NCBI GenBank assembly: GCA_001931875.2
Contig: MSJH02000015.1
Coordinates: 1-34,548 of the forward strand
Source of the DNA: Byssochlamys sp. IMV 00236
Lineage: Eukaryota > Ascomycota > Eurotiomycetes > Eurotiales > Thermoascaceae
DNA length: 34,548 nucleotides
Reading direction: 5' to 3'
Shown here piece by piece: positions 20,983 through 33,709 of this stretch; the first letter of the stretch is position 1, and every line of letters starts with the position of its first letter. Below the pieces are notes generated by a model. It saw only the letters and a list, made by a program, of their open reading frames with translations. It had not been told where the DNA came from and searched no databases. Position numbers and translations under genes: made by a program.

Positions 20983-21216
20983 TCAAAACAGTTTTAGAAC
21001 ACATGAACCTTTACTGAGTTTGAGGATGTGGCCATTTACTTCATCCAAAAATACGTCGTACACCACCTTATTACTTTCCTCAGACCATGCAATCGTCTTT
21101 CCTTGAAAGCCCGACTTAGGTTCGTTCCAGTCATGTTCGCGAAGTAATGTGACTTTCACCGTATCATCAATGATAAAATGCTTGCTAACTGATGCTTTTA
21201 CGTTGACAGGATGCAT
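20983..21216 (-). CDS. Hypothetical protein, 77 aa
   Basis: ATG frame with alternating hydrophobic and charged residues suggesting a small beta-rich domain: DDTVKVTLLREHDWNEPKSG, then FQGKTIAWSEESNKVVYDVF. Codon use and composition look coding. Possibly a small SH3-like barrel or an end fragment of a larger protein; I recognise no family. A TATA-like GATATAAA is about 150 bases upstream on the same strand. Confidence 0.42.
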   Translation of the reverse strand: MHPVNVKASVSKHFIIDDTVKVTLLREHDWNEPKSGFQGKTIAWSEESNKVVYDVFLDEVNGHILKLSKGSCVLKLF

Positions 21217-21588
21217 GTTTGGGCCTTAATATTTTACCGATGTTGATTGAGAGATTTAAACGTGTTCAATACATTAAAAAACTCAAAGAAATATAAGTCT
21301 TAATTTTTGCAGTAATCACACGCGCCGCGAAAACTGACAGGGAGTCGGTCCAATAAAAGCATGTGGTTTATATCTGTCCACTTGGGCCGACCAAATCTTT
21401 ACTTGTTAATAAAAATACAGTACAGCCTTTACAAGAATTAAAGATGCTGTTGGCAAGAGTAAAAGTCGCGCTTGTTAAATTCCGATGACGCATTAACCAT
21501 TGATTGATTTCGCTTGCTGAAGGAGTTATAGACTAAGTGATCATATACACTTTATACGGATCAAGATAAAGTTAGATTATTTAGACTG
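21217..21588. other. Intergenic in unique centre
   Basis: It contains an imperfect inverted repeat around 21339-21396 (AGTCGGTCCAA and TTGGGCCGACC, 9 of 11 pairing) flanking a TATA-like site. No gene seen. Confidence 0.35.
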
Positions 21589-21777
21589 ATGTTTGAGAAA
21601 ATTATGAGTGCTTCAGCTGCTGTAAAACAATTAAATACTCATGTTCGCACCGCTCAAAGATGGGCTCAAATGTACAGAATGGACCATGATAGTATTTTTA
21701 TAAATCGTGAGAAAATTATCATGTTTATTTGGATTTCGCTGTATATCCTCTGTCAACAGGGATTGTCATTCAGCTAG
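21589..21777 (+). pseudogene. Transposase helix-turn-helix relic
   Basis: The frame starts MFEKIMSASAAVKQLNTHVR and continues TAQRWAQMYRMDHDSIF. This pattern (AA-KQL-...-VRTAQRW-..Y..DPDSIF) is the N-terminal homeodomain-like DNA-binding segment of Tc1/mariner-type transposases as I know them from Mucorales. Similarity ends at about 21700; the remaining residues are unrelated and no DDE catalytic part is present. The open frame crosses the repeat boundary at 21762. The element is dead. Confidence 0.55.
21740..21761 (-). repeat. Diverged homology just beyond right arm boundary
   Basis: Counterpart of 12788-12809, 19 of 22 bases identical in inverted orientation. It lies at the 3' end of an open frame that begins with a transposase helix-turn-helix relic. 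The shared ancestral repeat is therefore plausibly a piece of that transposon. Confidence 0.6.
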
Positions 21778-21913
21778 AGTTTCCTTGAAAGAAAACAACA
21801 CACTAGAAATTTGAGAATACATACGAAAATCACTGTGTTTGCAGCTTATGCAGCCTTTACAAAGTTTATATATGGTTTATTATATTTTGACATTATGAAG
21901 TTCAAGTTGATCA

Positions 21914-22228
21914 TTATTTATTGAGGTTTGCTGGTGAGAGTGTAGATCCACCCTTGGGATTTTCCGGTGAGGACTGAGGTCCGTTCATTGGAACGCCCGG
22001 TGAGCATCGTGCATTATATAAAGCCTTATCAAGAAGATGAGGTTCGTCCTCTGGATCGTCCGGTGAGCATATTGTAGGAAAATTTTGGCAGGGGAATTTA
22101 AATAAATCTTTATTTATGCCTATCCGCGAGCAAGTTATTGGCCAATCCAGCGTCAAATTACTGGACATTACACTTTTGGCAGAAAAATTTTCGATGGTGT
22201 TTGATTGATTATATAATCGTATGGTCAT
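21914..22228 (-). CDS. 104-aa ORF with SPxxP repeats (right copy)
   Basis: Mirror of 12321-12635 with the same translation and the same diverged CTCACCGG units. It points away from the secreted-peptide gene toward the unique centre. Confidence 0.35.
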   Translation of the reverse strand: MTIRLYNQSNTIENFSAKSVMSSNLTLDWPITCSRIGINKDLFKFPCQNFPTICSPDDPEDEPHLLDKALYNARCSPGVPMNGPQSSPENPKGGSTLSPANLNK

Positions 22229-22356
22229 GAATAACGACCACGAAGATTTCTCAATTTAGACAAAGCTTGATCAATAGCAGCAGGTGAAGCAGGTGCAGCA
22301 AAGCCAATAGTGGCAAGAGAAGCACAGATCGTAAGAAGAACAAGCTTGGTTTGCAT
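22225..22356 (-). CDS. Small secreted peptide, 43 aa (right copy)
   Basis: Mirror of 12193-12324: signal peptide of about 20 residues plus a 23-residue cysteine-free product with an Arg-rich end. Identical to the left copy, so two copies would make the same peptide. Confidence 0.6.
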   Translation of the reverse strand: MQTKLVLLTICASLATIGFAAPASPAAIDQALSKLRNLRGRYS

Positions 22357-22407
22357 TTGAGTAAAAAAAGTACAAGTTCAAACTGTTGTGAAAAACATTG
22401 CCCCCTC

Positions 22408-22414
22408 TTTTATA
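22408..22414 (-). promoter_or_regulatory. TATA box of secreted-peptide gene (right copy)
   Basis: Mirror of 12135-12141; TATAAAA 52-58 bases before the ATG at 22356. Confidence 0.6.
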
Positions 22415-23626
22415 TTAAAACAGATTCATGCAGACATAGTTGTCATGGCCGCTTACTATTGGCTGTAAGCGCATTTTGCTATCCTTGGTTAGATGTATAC
22501 TTTTGATTTTCTTTGTTTTGTTGATCATTTCTTCGCAAATGCATAAACTATAGGAAGCATATTAGCTGTATGCACATCTTTTTCCCAGTCAGGCTTCGTT
22601 AATGGCTTATAAGAAAACATATATGAGTATGCTTTTGTATTGTTAGTAAAAGAAAATTCTCTTATCATAAATAAAAAGTTGGATGCATACAACTAGAGTA
22701 TCATCTTTTATTATGTAGTTCTTGGCGATTATATACCTTGAAAACTAGCATAACACAGAAAAAGTATTTACCAAGATACAAAAGGTTGTCATGTATGGAA
22801 TGAAAATTATCTATAAGCACAACAAACACAACAAGCTGAGCCAAACAAAAATGTCGTTTGGAAGCAATGACCTGTAAGTTTGAAGAGCTGATCACTGGGA
22901 ATATCGTCCAAATAAAAGGCGATCACTTTTTACTCCAAAAGCTCAGTTACGCCTGAAAAGTGGCTTATCAAAATAAATAATAAGCTTAAATATTTGGTAT
23001 CGCAAACTTGTGTAACCACTCTTTTGAGAGACGATTTTACCACCCTGCTAATACAGTCTTTTTCTTTTTAGAGTAATAACATAGCCAAATAATTGTTTAC
23101 TTACTCAAGGCAACAGTAAATCTTGACGTTGGCAATTACACTCGTCAATTATGTTTGACTAGCAAAATGCTTTCTTTTACGATTATCCGAAAATAAGTCT
23201 GAAAGAAACATCAATAGGTACAACCGACACTGTCTGCTTTAATTGGTAAGTAATTTATGCTAATGCATCCAGACTCTTTGCAATCACAGTTGAGGCATTT
23301 GTCAAGTTACTGTGTTGAGAAAACATTTTACTGCAGAAAGAGAGAAAGTAGTATATAAGATTTTATTCGCCAAGAACAGCACAACTGCTACAAAACACGG
23401 TCTTTCGACATTGGCTCGTCACAATAATTTCTCGCTTGCTGCTACTTTACAATGTTATATGGGCACGCTGGCTATTTTTGCTGTCATGGTAACATCACCT
23501 TCCTTTCTTGTAGTTTGTGACGCTGTTTTAACAAATGCTGCACAGGGTTTACGTAAGCTGTCTATTTATTTTGCACGTGAAAATCTCCGTGTGTATTTGT
23601 GCTTTTCCCCCACATTATTAAAAAGA
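22415..23626. other. Intergenic, right arm
   Basis: Mirror of 10923-12134. It includes the upstream open extension of the PEX22 frame (23312-23626) and the short coding-like remnant at 22807-22929. Confidence 0.4.
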
Positions 23627-24483
23627 ATGTCAAACAATCAGCACAAAAAGAAAGCAGCCATTTTACCAACTTGGGTATTACGCTTAATAGGTTATTCTTC
23701 TTTAGCAGCAGCAATTATTAGTTTTGCTATTTATTGGTTTAAGAAATATCCCCCTCGTCGTGGTATTACTTCTAATGAGGTACTTGAACAGATGCGTTAT
23801 GCAAAGTGTTGTTCTAATGAGCATGTTTAGAGGAATAATAGTCGACAAGCAAGTAATAATAACAGTATTGGCTGGAGTAATAAGCTATTTAAAACAAGCA
23901 AGAACAAGAAAAAGATGACTATTTCTTTGAAGAACGTATGTGTATCTGATGAGATTATATGAATTGGATTTTATATTAATATAACTTATAGACTGTTCTT
24001 TGGAATCCATCATCTGATGCTAGTATGTATGCATTTCATGAAAATGCAGTTCAATTGTTATCCAAATTGACACACTTGTATGACATCTATGTCATCATAC
24101 ACGTTTCCTCAGATGAAGAGCGACGAGTTATTCAGTCATTATTAGAAAATGCTCAACTGTTTACAGAAAAGAAAGAATCAACATTAGATAGCCGAAAAGT
24201 GCTATTTTGCTCAGAGGAAGAAGGAAAAATGCACATTATTCGCCATATTGAACCCTCTGTTCATATCGAAGGCGGTTGGGAAAGAGATGATGGCGAAGAG
24301 ATTGTTAAAAGGTTAAAACCATTTGTAAACAGGATTATATGGGTTGTTACAAGGAGAAGAAGAGACTCGTTCAGACCAGAAAATGTAAAGGAAGAAGATC
24401 AAGCTATACTGGGCCATAATATCGAAGTATCAGAAAAATTAATTGACACTTCAGTGGCCTGTGAAGTAATGCAGCATGATTAA
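23627..24483 (+). CDS. PEX22: Peroxin-22 family protein (right copy)
   Basis: Exons 23627-23779, 23831-23935 and 23992-24483; 249 aa identical to the left copy, with the membrane helix at about 20-37 and the Pex4-binding cytosolic domain. Both copies have complete splice sites and no disabling change, so both could be functional. Confidence 0.85.
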
Positions 24484-24807
24484 AAGCATTTAGAGATTGT
24501 TATGGTTACCATATTTAGTAACGATCAGTATACCATATTCTTTCTGTCCTTTCCTTTATCCATTATTAATGACTCTTTTTACATTTTTATGCTAATAATA
24601 ATTACTATCGCAATTGCTCATAATGACGTATCCTTTTAAGAGAACATTGTATGTTGTGTACCATTGTCTAATGCAAGAAAGTGCTTGGTAAAAGGAATTA
24701 GCATTTTTCCACAAAGATTAGGTATTGACTTTTCAGCGTCTCGTGACAAATAGTTTCAAGGCGAATCATTTATCCTAAATGTTGCTAAGCGTGAATTCAG
24801 TTGCTGA

Positions 24808-25214
24808 GCAGGCGTTTTCTTTATTTACATTAACCAACAAGATGACTACGGCTATACGGGAGAAATGACGATTGGTGGACATGAAATCACTCGGTTTGTA
24901 GACTAGCTGTCTTTTCTACATGTTATCCAGTACGGGTAAATACAACTTCGGAAAAGTCTTGCCAAACTTCCGTTCAAAAAACAATGATCTCAGCAGCTTC
25001 AAATTTTGGGCCCGTGCCGAGGCAGGTCTACTTTGACTACCTGAACTGTGTAAAAATTGCACCAGAAGATGAGTTAAATTAAGGTGATCATTTTCTATTC
25101 AGAGATTGACACTAGTTGGATAAGACGTGTAAGCGTCAGCTGTACCATAAATAGTTAAACTTGAACGACGGTGGCGATCCAAACCCATCAGATGAGGTGC
25201 AACTGGGCTTCTAA
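24808..25214 (+). pseudogene. Decayed gene fragment of unknown family (right copy)
   Basis: Mirror of 9335-9741: four coding-like pieces in shifting frames at 24808-24906, 24932-25036, 25102-25158 and 25158-25214. All the disabling changes are shared with the left copy, so the decay predates the duplication. Confidence 0.33.
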
Positions 25215-25656
25215 CACAGTGTATTTGATTTTTAATTTTCTATACCCCAAGTCTTTTATCACAGAGACTGCTTGTTACTCAGGTGTCAACTGAATATAAT
25301 TGGTTTTACCGTAAGAAACATTAGAACTGCCAAGACATGCTTATTTCGTTTAACGCTCATGAGCAAAGAATTCCTGACTTTTCTGGTTGGGCTCTACATT
25401 AAGATAATGTTTTGAAACGTGTGTGTAATTCATGACGTGCTTGGAAATACAAGTAGTCGACAGTATTCGTCTACTTTTAGCATTCAGGTTGGTAGTAATG
25501 ATGCTACTGCCAAGACATATGATGGATCTATTTTTATTATGATGCTTTTTTGTAACAATGTTTTTTTAGTCTAAAGATAGTCTTACAAACATAAACAATG
25601 AACCCAAAAAAAAAAAAAACTCATTGCATAATGATTACCTGCTTTCTTCAGTTTAA

Positions 25657-25941
25657 ATGGCGTTGATACAATATATTTATAATTTAAAGTGTTACATGTG
25701 TTCTCGTCTTATAAAAGGAAATGGGATTTTCGCTGCTTCTTGGGGCTTGAACGGAACTTGTATTTATAAGATCTGCGCAGCTAAACAAATTTGGAAGCGC
25801 ACCTTATACCATATAAGGAAGCTTCCACAAAGGCGTTTAAGAACAACCATAAAACACATTATCGACAGACATAGACCTGCTGATGAGGCTAATATACAGT
25901 CCATCAGTGTTTATCTTTTAAAAATAGGCATCTTTACTTGA
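25657..25941 (+). CDS. Hypothetical ORF, 94 aa (right copy)
   Basis: Mirror of 8608-8892, same translation. Preceded by an A14 run near 25606-25619. Confidence 0.28.
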   Translation: MALIQYIYNLKCYMCSRLIKGNGIFAASWGLNGTCIYKICAAKQIWKRTLYHIRKLPQRRLRTTIKHIIDRHRPADEANIQSISVYLLKIGIFT

Positions 25942-26227
25942 TATCAATTTTTCCAACGGAAACTTTCCAATCCTTGATGCAAACAATAGCCTGCAATGAC
26001 TAACACAGACATGACAACTGCTCTAATCTGCAATGTATCCGTTAGCTTGCTTCTAGCGCGTTTTTAAAGCATTAGGTTGTCATGATTTATCTTAATCAAA
26101 TTAAAGCCAATGAAGGTTTCTTGGTTTTCCAAATTTACTCACGTTCTCTCTCCCTCTCTCTTTCTTTCTATCTTGTTCTCAAAAAGATCTTTTGATACAA
26201 TTAATACATCTTTCATTATCAAGTAAA

Positions 26228-26410
26228 ATGCATAAGGCAATAGCTGTTGTCATAGCAAAAGAGCTTATACAATCCGAAGCAAGCCTAGTTGAACATATCT
26301 TCTATAAAGAGGAATCTGCTCAGCACTATAGTTTGGAGCTCTTTTGCTTACATAGTTTGCATTTTCAGCATTTTCCAAATATATCAGACTGCGTACTATG
26401 CTATTTTTAA
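26228..26410 (+). CDS. Small hypothetical ORF, 60 aa (right copy)
   Basis: Mirror of 8139-8321. It follows a CT-rich tract (26143-26180) and lies 240 bases before the protease start, in the same direction. Weak support. Confidence 0.2.
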   Translation: MHKAIAVVIAKELIQSEASLVEHIFYKEESAQHYSLELFCLHSLHFQHFPNISDCVLCYF

Positions 26411-26584
26411 AAATGTAACTTTTACAAAAATTATGGCACTTGCCCGAAAATGGAAGGATTCATTGTGTATCTGTGGCAGTGAATAACAATTGCGTATTTT
26501 GGTTATTATGAAATCCGCTCGTAAAGTGATAGTGTCACTCATGGATAATAACTTAATTAACCAAGCAAGTTCCGACAATCAACC

Positions 26585-26592
26585 TATAAATA
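26585..26592 (+). promoter_or_regulatory. TATA box of aspartic protease (right copy)
   Basis: Mirror of 7957-7964; TATAAATA 59-66 bases before the ATG at 26651. Confidence 0.6.
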
Positions 26593-26650
26593 CCCCCTCC
26601 CCTTTTTTTATATTTCTCTATCCATCATTGTTGTGTGTAAATAATTTTTA

Positions 26651-28256
26651 ATGCATATAAGCTGTGCAGCAGTTATCACCTTACTTTCGTTCTATGCAGC
26701 TACTGTTTCATCTTCACCTACAGAAAAGCGCATTCTAAGAGTGCCTATTCAACGTCGCTCTCAACCTGACTCCATCATTTCTTCTCAACTAAAAAAATAT
26801 GGAAAGCGCGATAGTTACATGTCCACTCTATTCAATGATTTGGGCTCTCAGTATTTGATCAACGTCAGCATTGGTACTCCAGGACAAAATTTTACTGTTA
26901 CCTTGGATACTGGAAGGTAATACTATTATAAATAGTATCGAAATGTTGCCAAGAAAATTTGTTAACTTTTCTTTCTTTTTTTTTTATATATATGTACTTA
27001 GTGCTGATTTGTGGGTTCCTGGGAATACTTGTCCAGCAGCTGACTGTCCCAACAATTTATTTGATCCATCAGCTTCTAGCACTTATAAATCGTTAAATCA
27101 GCCATTTACATTAACATATGGTATTGGCAACGTCAATGGAACCTATGCAACAGACACAATTACAGTTGCCGGCGCAACCATACAGAACCAACAGTTTGGT
27201 TTAGCATCCGATACCAAGCAGATTTTGACGAATCCCAGTACGATCACTGTTTCTTCAGAAAATGCCCTTTCAAAACGAGATGATACCCCAAAGGCCAACG
27301 GCATCCTCGGCCTTGGTTACCCTCGCTTGACAGCAGCCTCAAGCAAAGGTCAAGGCCCATATAACCCATTTGTATTCAATCTTGCTGCTCAAAATGTCAT
27401 CAGTGACCCTATTTTTTCCATCTATCTCAACAATGCCAACACAGACGGTTGGGTAGGCGAAGTTATTTTTGGCGGCACTGATCAAACAAAATTTAAAGGC
27501 AACCTGACGTATCTTCCTGTGGTTCCTTTAAGCTCGGTAGCCAAAGCAAGCAAAAAACGTGCTACACTCAATACGGGTGGTAACTATTATTGGATGGTGA
27601 ACGCACATGGTGTTGCTGTCACTTACACTAACAGCACGAGCAGCAGTGATACCGGCATAATTAATACAACAGCCACAACCAACAGTAGTAATGCAGCCGT
27701 CAGTCTCAGCTTTAATACCACCAGTGCCTTCATTCTTGATACAGGCACTACATTAACCTATTTACCGTCTTCTATGGCTGAGCAAATCATCACTGCTATG
27801 GCAGGTGCAGATGGTTTCACAACCGATGCCAGTTCTGGAACCTATCTTGTTAACTGTGAAGCCGCGACGTCCAATACCCAATTAGAATTGATCATGTCTG
27901 ACGGTAAAAAGAACTCTGTCAGTTTATCCGTCCCTGCTTCTCAGCTTGTCATTCCGTTGGATGGTAAAACAGCCGCAACTTCCAAGTCTTGTCTTTTTGG
28001 TATTGCTCCAACAGGTAGCACTGTAGGCAACAACATGTACCTCGTTGGTGATTCCATACTCCGAAGTGCGTATTTAGTCTTTGATATGGGCAATAACCAA
28101 GTTGGTATCGCGGCTGCCATGGGAGTTGCTGGAAATGTCCAAGGCTCTTCCTTTTCTTTCTCAACTCCAACCAGTAGCGATGGACAATCTAGATATCAAC
28201 AATCCACGGTGATGTTTGCTTTAGTCAGCTGTTTGTTACTTGTATTCATGTCATAG
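26651..28256 (+). CDS. GPI-anchored yapsin-like aspartic protease (right copy)
   Basis: Exons 26651-26916 and 27002-28256; 506 aa identical to the left copy, with both catalytic Asp motifs, the Lys-Arg processing site and the GPI-type tail. The intron interrupts the first active-site motif between DTG and the following Ser. Confidence 0.93.
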
Positions 28257-29464
28257 AACGATTTGATTGTAAATAAAACACATGTATTGTCCCTTCATTA
28301 GTTGACTTCTTTACTATATTTGGCTTCAGTAGCGGAGCTATTAAGAACAGATCTACCCCCTGGTGCCATTTTTTTCAGAATTTAAATAGATCATTTTAAT
28401 AAAAACCCGTGCTTTTGTGCCTAAAAAATGACAGAGAGATAACAGCGGCCGAGGATTGTACCGGGTTGTAACATGTCTTTTTTTCTTTTAAAAACTTTGT
28501 CTATGCAAAAATAAACATGAGCAATATAGACATCACAAGCCTTTTAAAGCAAAGAGGCACAGACAAATAAATAAATGGCTTTATTAAAGTTCAAAGATTA
28601 TATTGTTCATTTTAAAATTTCTATTTATGAAAAGCAGTAATAATATTCTGTACCCAGTTTTGTTTACCCCTGAGTATTTGCATAGAAAAGGAAAGTTTAT
28701 GGATGAGTAATAAATATAGCGTTTTGGCTTTTAAGTGATGCCAAGTTCAAATTAGAGAATTCTGTAGGCTACAATCTTTACTGTTCAATGGCAACTCTCA
28801 TTTTCATTCAAAAAAATACACGTTGTAGAGCAAAATTAATAATACTCAAGGCATGGAATATCGCAGTTTAACTCTTGTAAAATGAAGTATTCTGTATTTA
28901 TGGCAATAAAGTTGCTTATCATTTGGGAGCTGTAGCAAGGTGTGTACAGTTTGGGGAGCCCCTTTCTTCTCTCACATTTTATCAAGCAAATCCCTCTTTT
29001 TTTTTCATTTCTGGTCAATATTCCGCCTATCTCGTAAAATTCAGCTTAGTGAAGAAGCTTCCATTGGAAGGAGAGAATTCATAAAGGTATCAAGTAAACT
29101 AAGCTCTGCAGAATCCAGATAAAGAGCATGTGTTTATTAAAAGTATATATAGAGTTGTTAGAAGCCATAAACAATGAATGTGTCTTTATCTGTTTCTATA
29201 AGGTCAATTACTGCTCTAGTAGTAACTTCTTACAAAGAATAAATCATTCTTTTGACTTTCAAGCATAGGCTTGCTACTGTGATGATCAAATTATTTTGGC
29301 GGAGATTTGCATAGGGCTTTTTTTTGAGTCTTAAGGATGATACTGTTTCATCCTTATTTACACACTTGTTTTTATTTCGCTTCTCTTTTTAAACTCGACA
29401 CTTTTCTATCTCATTGACAGTAACTTAAGGACCTCTTTTAGTATCTAAATAAAGAAAGGAAAAC
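28257..29464. other. Intergenic, right arm
   Basis: Mirror of 5085-6292, with AATAAA for the protease near 28271 and the exon-like frame at 28940-29122. Confidence 0.35.
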
Positions 29465-30624
29465 ATGTCTGGAAACAACCAAAAAATCAACATTTTCCCT
29501 ACACGAATGTACGTTTAAAAAGGAAAGGATGAAGAAACTCTAACTTATGCAAATTAGGGCCTTGACAAACATGAAGCTCAAGCTGAAAGGCGCACAAACT
29601 GGTCACTCTCTTTTGAAGCGTAAATCCGAAGCTTTGACCAAGCGTTTCAGAGGAATAACAGTAAAGATTGACGAGGTAATGTGCTCATTCTAGCTTTTCC
29701 CAGACGCTTTATTAACAACCGATATGCTCTTAGCTTAAACGTAAAATGGGTCAAGTGATGCAACTTGCTTCCTTTTCTCTTGCTGAAGTTCAGTATATTA
29801 CTGGCGACATTAGGTTCATTCAAGTTTTCGAAACAATTCGATAATCAGTAGTTCTAAGTGTTTACAATAGTTATCAAATTCAAGAATCTTCCAAGTCTGC
29901 TCAGTTACGTGTACGCGCCAAACAAGAGAATGTATCAGGTGTCATGCTCCCTGCTTTTGAAATGTACACTGAAGGAGGCAATGGTAAATTGTTCACACTT
30001 ATATAAAGAGTCTTCTTTTTCATTCTCTTTTTTCATAGCCTTTGAATTTACTGGTCTTGGACGTGGTGGTCAACAGATTCAGAAGGCAAAAGAAGTATAT
30101 ACAAAGGCAGTTGAAACATTGGTAGAACTTGCTAGTTTGCAGGTAAGATCTAAAACTTGTGCAAATAGTCCATCTTTAATTTCCTTGTCTATAGACAGCA
30201 TTTGTTATCTTGGACGAAGTTATCAAAGCTACCAATCGTCGTGTGAACGCGATTGAACACGTTATTATTCCTCGTTATGAAAATACCATTAAATATATCA
30301 TTTCCGAATTGGACGAACAAGACAGAGAAGAATTCTTTAGGTACAGATATACACGTTCTCTTAAATACTATTATTGACAATGAATATCAGATTGAAGAAG
30401 GTTCAAGGAAAGAAAAAGGAGCGTGCTGCTGTTGATGATGCTCTTCGAGCACAAAAGGCAACTGATATCGAACTTGAAAAAGGAGAAGGTAATCATATAC
30501 TGCTTTTTCCTATTCAACTGTTCTAATTTCCGTTCTTTTCTTTAAAAAAGTACCAATACTTCAAGCAGCACATGAAACAGGAGAGCTTGCCACGATGGAT
30601 ACGGATACGGATGTCATATTCTAG
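29465..30624 (+). CDS. VMA8: V-type proton ATPase subunit D (right copy)
   Basis: Exons 29465-29508, 29558-29675, 29734-29813, 29871-29983, 30039-30142, 30195-30340, 30391-30488, 30551-30624; 258 aa identical to the left copy. An exact second copy of a single-copy V1 subunit gene is unusual, because V1 stoichiometry needs one D per complex. Confidence 0.96.
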
Positions 30625-31073
30625 AAAGCTAAAATAAAAGAATATATCTTTTATCTGAACCAATACCGTTTACAACAGTCTACTACTCCTTGCCAATGTT
30701 TAATACCCCCCTTTTAACATTGATCTTACTGCTTGTCAGTACAGTTGGAGTTTACTTGATATAAGCACGTTGCGTATCCTTGTCCTTTGACATTGAAACT
30801 ATTTCCTGACAAGAACAAGTGCATTACAAATCTTTATTGTTCTTATCCCTACGCAAAACATAGGCAAATGAGTAATATATTTTATTCTAAGTAAATCAAC
30901 ACCAAACTTTTTTAAAGGGAAAGAATAATTATACAACAAAAAAAAGGGGGGGGGGGGAACAATGCTAAGGAAATGTAGGATGGGAACAAAAAAGAGATGA
31001 ATTATCTATTAGTAGAAGTAATGAAAATGTAAGGGACCCAAGGGGGTCTTTTGTATTCTGACATTACTTGTAA
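30625..31073. other. 3' flanks between convergent genes, right arm
   Basis: Mirror of 3476-3924, with AATAAA just after VMA8 and the A8/G12 homopolymer pair. Confidence 0.5.
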
Positions 31074-32013
31074 CTAATAGGAAACGGGTTTATTCTTGGG
31101 ATCATAAAAGCTGTGTCGAGGTGGTGCGGGCGCTTGTTCTGTCATTGGAGCAGAACTTGAATCAGAATTGCGATATAAAGGCTGTGATGAATACGTACCA
31201 GTAGGATTATAGTCATCATCGACATCATCTGGGCGGAATACTTCTTGGTCAGTAGGAGCCTTCTTTCGTCGACGTACAAGCAAAAAGACTGCGGCTCCAA
31301 TGATGGCCAGACCAGCAACACCACCAATGACGCCGCCAACGATTGCACCGGTATTAGTACTGCTGGAAGAAGAAGGTGCTATAGAAGGAGAAATACTTGC
31401 AGTGGCTGAAGGTAGTGTGCTCGAAGTAAGCATTTGTGTAGATGTTGCTATATCACTTGTTGGGCTTAGGCTACTGTCAGTGACTGTTGATGTTGGGATT
31501 AAAGAGTCGATTGTACTACTAGGACTATCTATTGTTGTTGTTGTTGTTGTTGTTATTGTAATACTATCAACAGCTGTGGTTGTAGTGGCATCAGCTGGTG
31601 CTGTAGTGGTAGTTGTACCTTGGTCAGCTGTTGTACTGTCTCCACTATCATCTGTTGTGGTAGAGTCTATACATTAAGTTAGTTGTGGACTATGGATGAA
31701 TGTATTTTCTACTCACCATCACCACTATCCTCAGAGTCTCCAGAGTCATTAGTATCGCCGGAATCTTCAGTGCTGCCAGCATCACTGCCATCATCAGCTT
31801 CGTCTCCTGTATCGCCAGTTGATCCACTACCAGAGTCATCGCCTATTTTTAGCTTTTATTAATAAAATTGCGGTTAAAAACAGACCCAAGATTTACTCTA
31901 CCTGAGCCATCATCTTGTGCCAAGACGCCAGGTAACAACCAAGAATCAGTTACGGAATTAATTACATATAGGCCGAGAATCGAAGGGATTAATTTACTTA
32001 AATTGACCATCAT
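31074..32013 (-). CDS. Single-pass Ser/Thr-rich membrane protein (right copy)
   Basis: Exons 32013-31902, 31842-31717 and 31666-31074; 276 aa identical to the left copy. The ACA/CAA repeat encoding the poly-Thr run has the same unit number in both arms. Confidence 0.8.
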
Positions 32014-33109
32014 TAAATAAAGTAAATAAGAAAAAAAAAGAAGAACAAAATATGAAAAGTAAAAGAAAATATATAAAAAAAGACTCACGAAAAGGAGCCC
32101 CTCACGTTGTCTGATCTAAAAAAAGAAATGAACACTGATGTACGCGGTACCAATTTGCGCACTTGAAAATTTTAAATCGCCTTAATTGAACCGGCCAATT
32201 AAAACTTGTATGTATGTTTTTAATTTTATAAAGGGAACAAAGAAACTTAAATCAAGTTTATCAAGACTGAATTCAACAAGCTAGAATGAGTGTAGTGTGT
32301 GGACTACATTTGAGATTGTAACTATAAAAATTGATGTAGTGCGCCTAACATTGATATTACACTACAAATTTGTTGTTCAGTTACGCGTTTTCTTTTTCCA
32401 TCTTGCTTAATAGTTACCCTTAATAACATTCATTTATTAATGTCTTTAATCCAACCCTTCCGACTCAATTTGCAGCCTATCAAGCTAATATACAGACAAT
32501 CTTGCTATAGGCTTACCTCTATGTACTAAAAATATACCGCCTCCCACTCATCTAAAATATCACACAGGTGTCATATTTACTTTATACATACTTGATAGTA
32601 TGAGATTACGCTAAAAGATTGACCATAAAACACATTTTATGATAGTAACACGTCATGCTCAGCCCTCGTTGGACACTTAATACTCCTGTTTTAATATAAA
32701 AGGAGCCTTTTATCATAACATTGTTTCCTTCTTTCTTCTTGTTCTTCATACAGAAATTATGTAGAAGCTTGTCGACATACATTTGTTGTACTTCTTTTAT
32801 TTGTTGCGCTCATATCACAACAGAGCCATTTACTACGATGATAAGCAAGATCGAACGTAACCAAATACAATAAAGCAAATAATAGCAAGTACTGTAAATG
32901 AACATCAATGCAGTCATTTGGTAGAATTTTTAATTGATATGAAGAGTTTATACTTGACCACTACGGTAACCAGAACCTCAACATGTACAGATATTCGAGA
33001 AGGTCGCAACCGTTTTGAGTTAGTCATACACTTTTCCTAGAGATAACTAAGTCTCCAAAATCATTTTACGCGTTTTAAATACATAGTTTATTTTTTCATT
33101 TACATTTAT
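32014..33109. other. Intergenic, right arm
   Basis: Mirror of 1440-2535; contains the orphan core promoter at 32686-32702 and no gene. Confidence 0.5.
32686..32702 (+). promoter_or_regulatory. Orphan TATA-type core promoter (right copy)
   Basis: Mirror of 1847-1863, same 17-base sequence as before the secreted-peptide gene; no ORF follows. Confidence 0.35.
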
Positions 33110-33709
33110 TTATAATAAAAGCGTATTCCCTTCAGTTCTCAAGACAGTGAAATCTTGATTAACAGGATCAACCACGGGGAGGTAAGAGTACATATGATCC
33201 CAAAAAAAAGAAGGTATACACTGAATGTCAATGGTGTATATACCTTGTAAAAAGTGGTGCTGTATCAAGACTGAACTTATACATCTGAAAAGCCTAGAAA
33301 GTACAAGCTGAACAGCCCCAGACAAGTCTGGATTGACAAACTGCCAACAGGTAGCTATCAATAGGTCCCAACCTCGTCTACCAGTCGTCTCGCAAGCTCA
33401 GAAGATGGTCTTGACTCAGAAAACTACCCAAAATAGCTTTTGGTTCGATACCATCTAGTAACAGCATAAGCATTTATTCGAGTAGCCACACTTAGAGAGC
33501 ATTTCTCTGTTCACAGATAACGGGCGAGCGGTTAGTAGGTCACACAAGTGTAGCCAGCCCAGGAATCTGCAAGTCACTTGAATCACCAACATGACCGTAC
33601 TAGGGTTACAGCGTGAACAGAGAGCGTGTTCAGTCCTCTAAAGGATGAACAGAGCTAATACCAAAGCATCTTCACAGGGAGAAAAAAAGCGAGGAGTATC
33701 TGTAAAGAA
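33110..33709 (-). pseudogene. Decayed coding-like sequence (right copy)
   Basis: Mirror of 840-1439, with the same interrupted frames. Confidence 0.3.
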
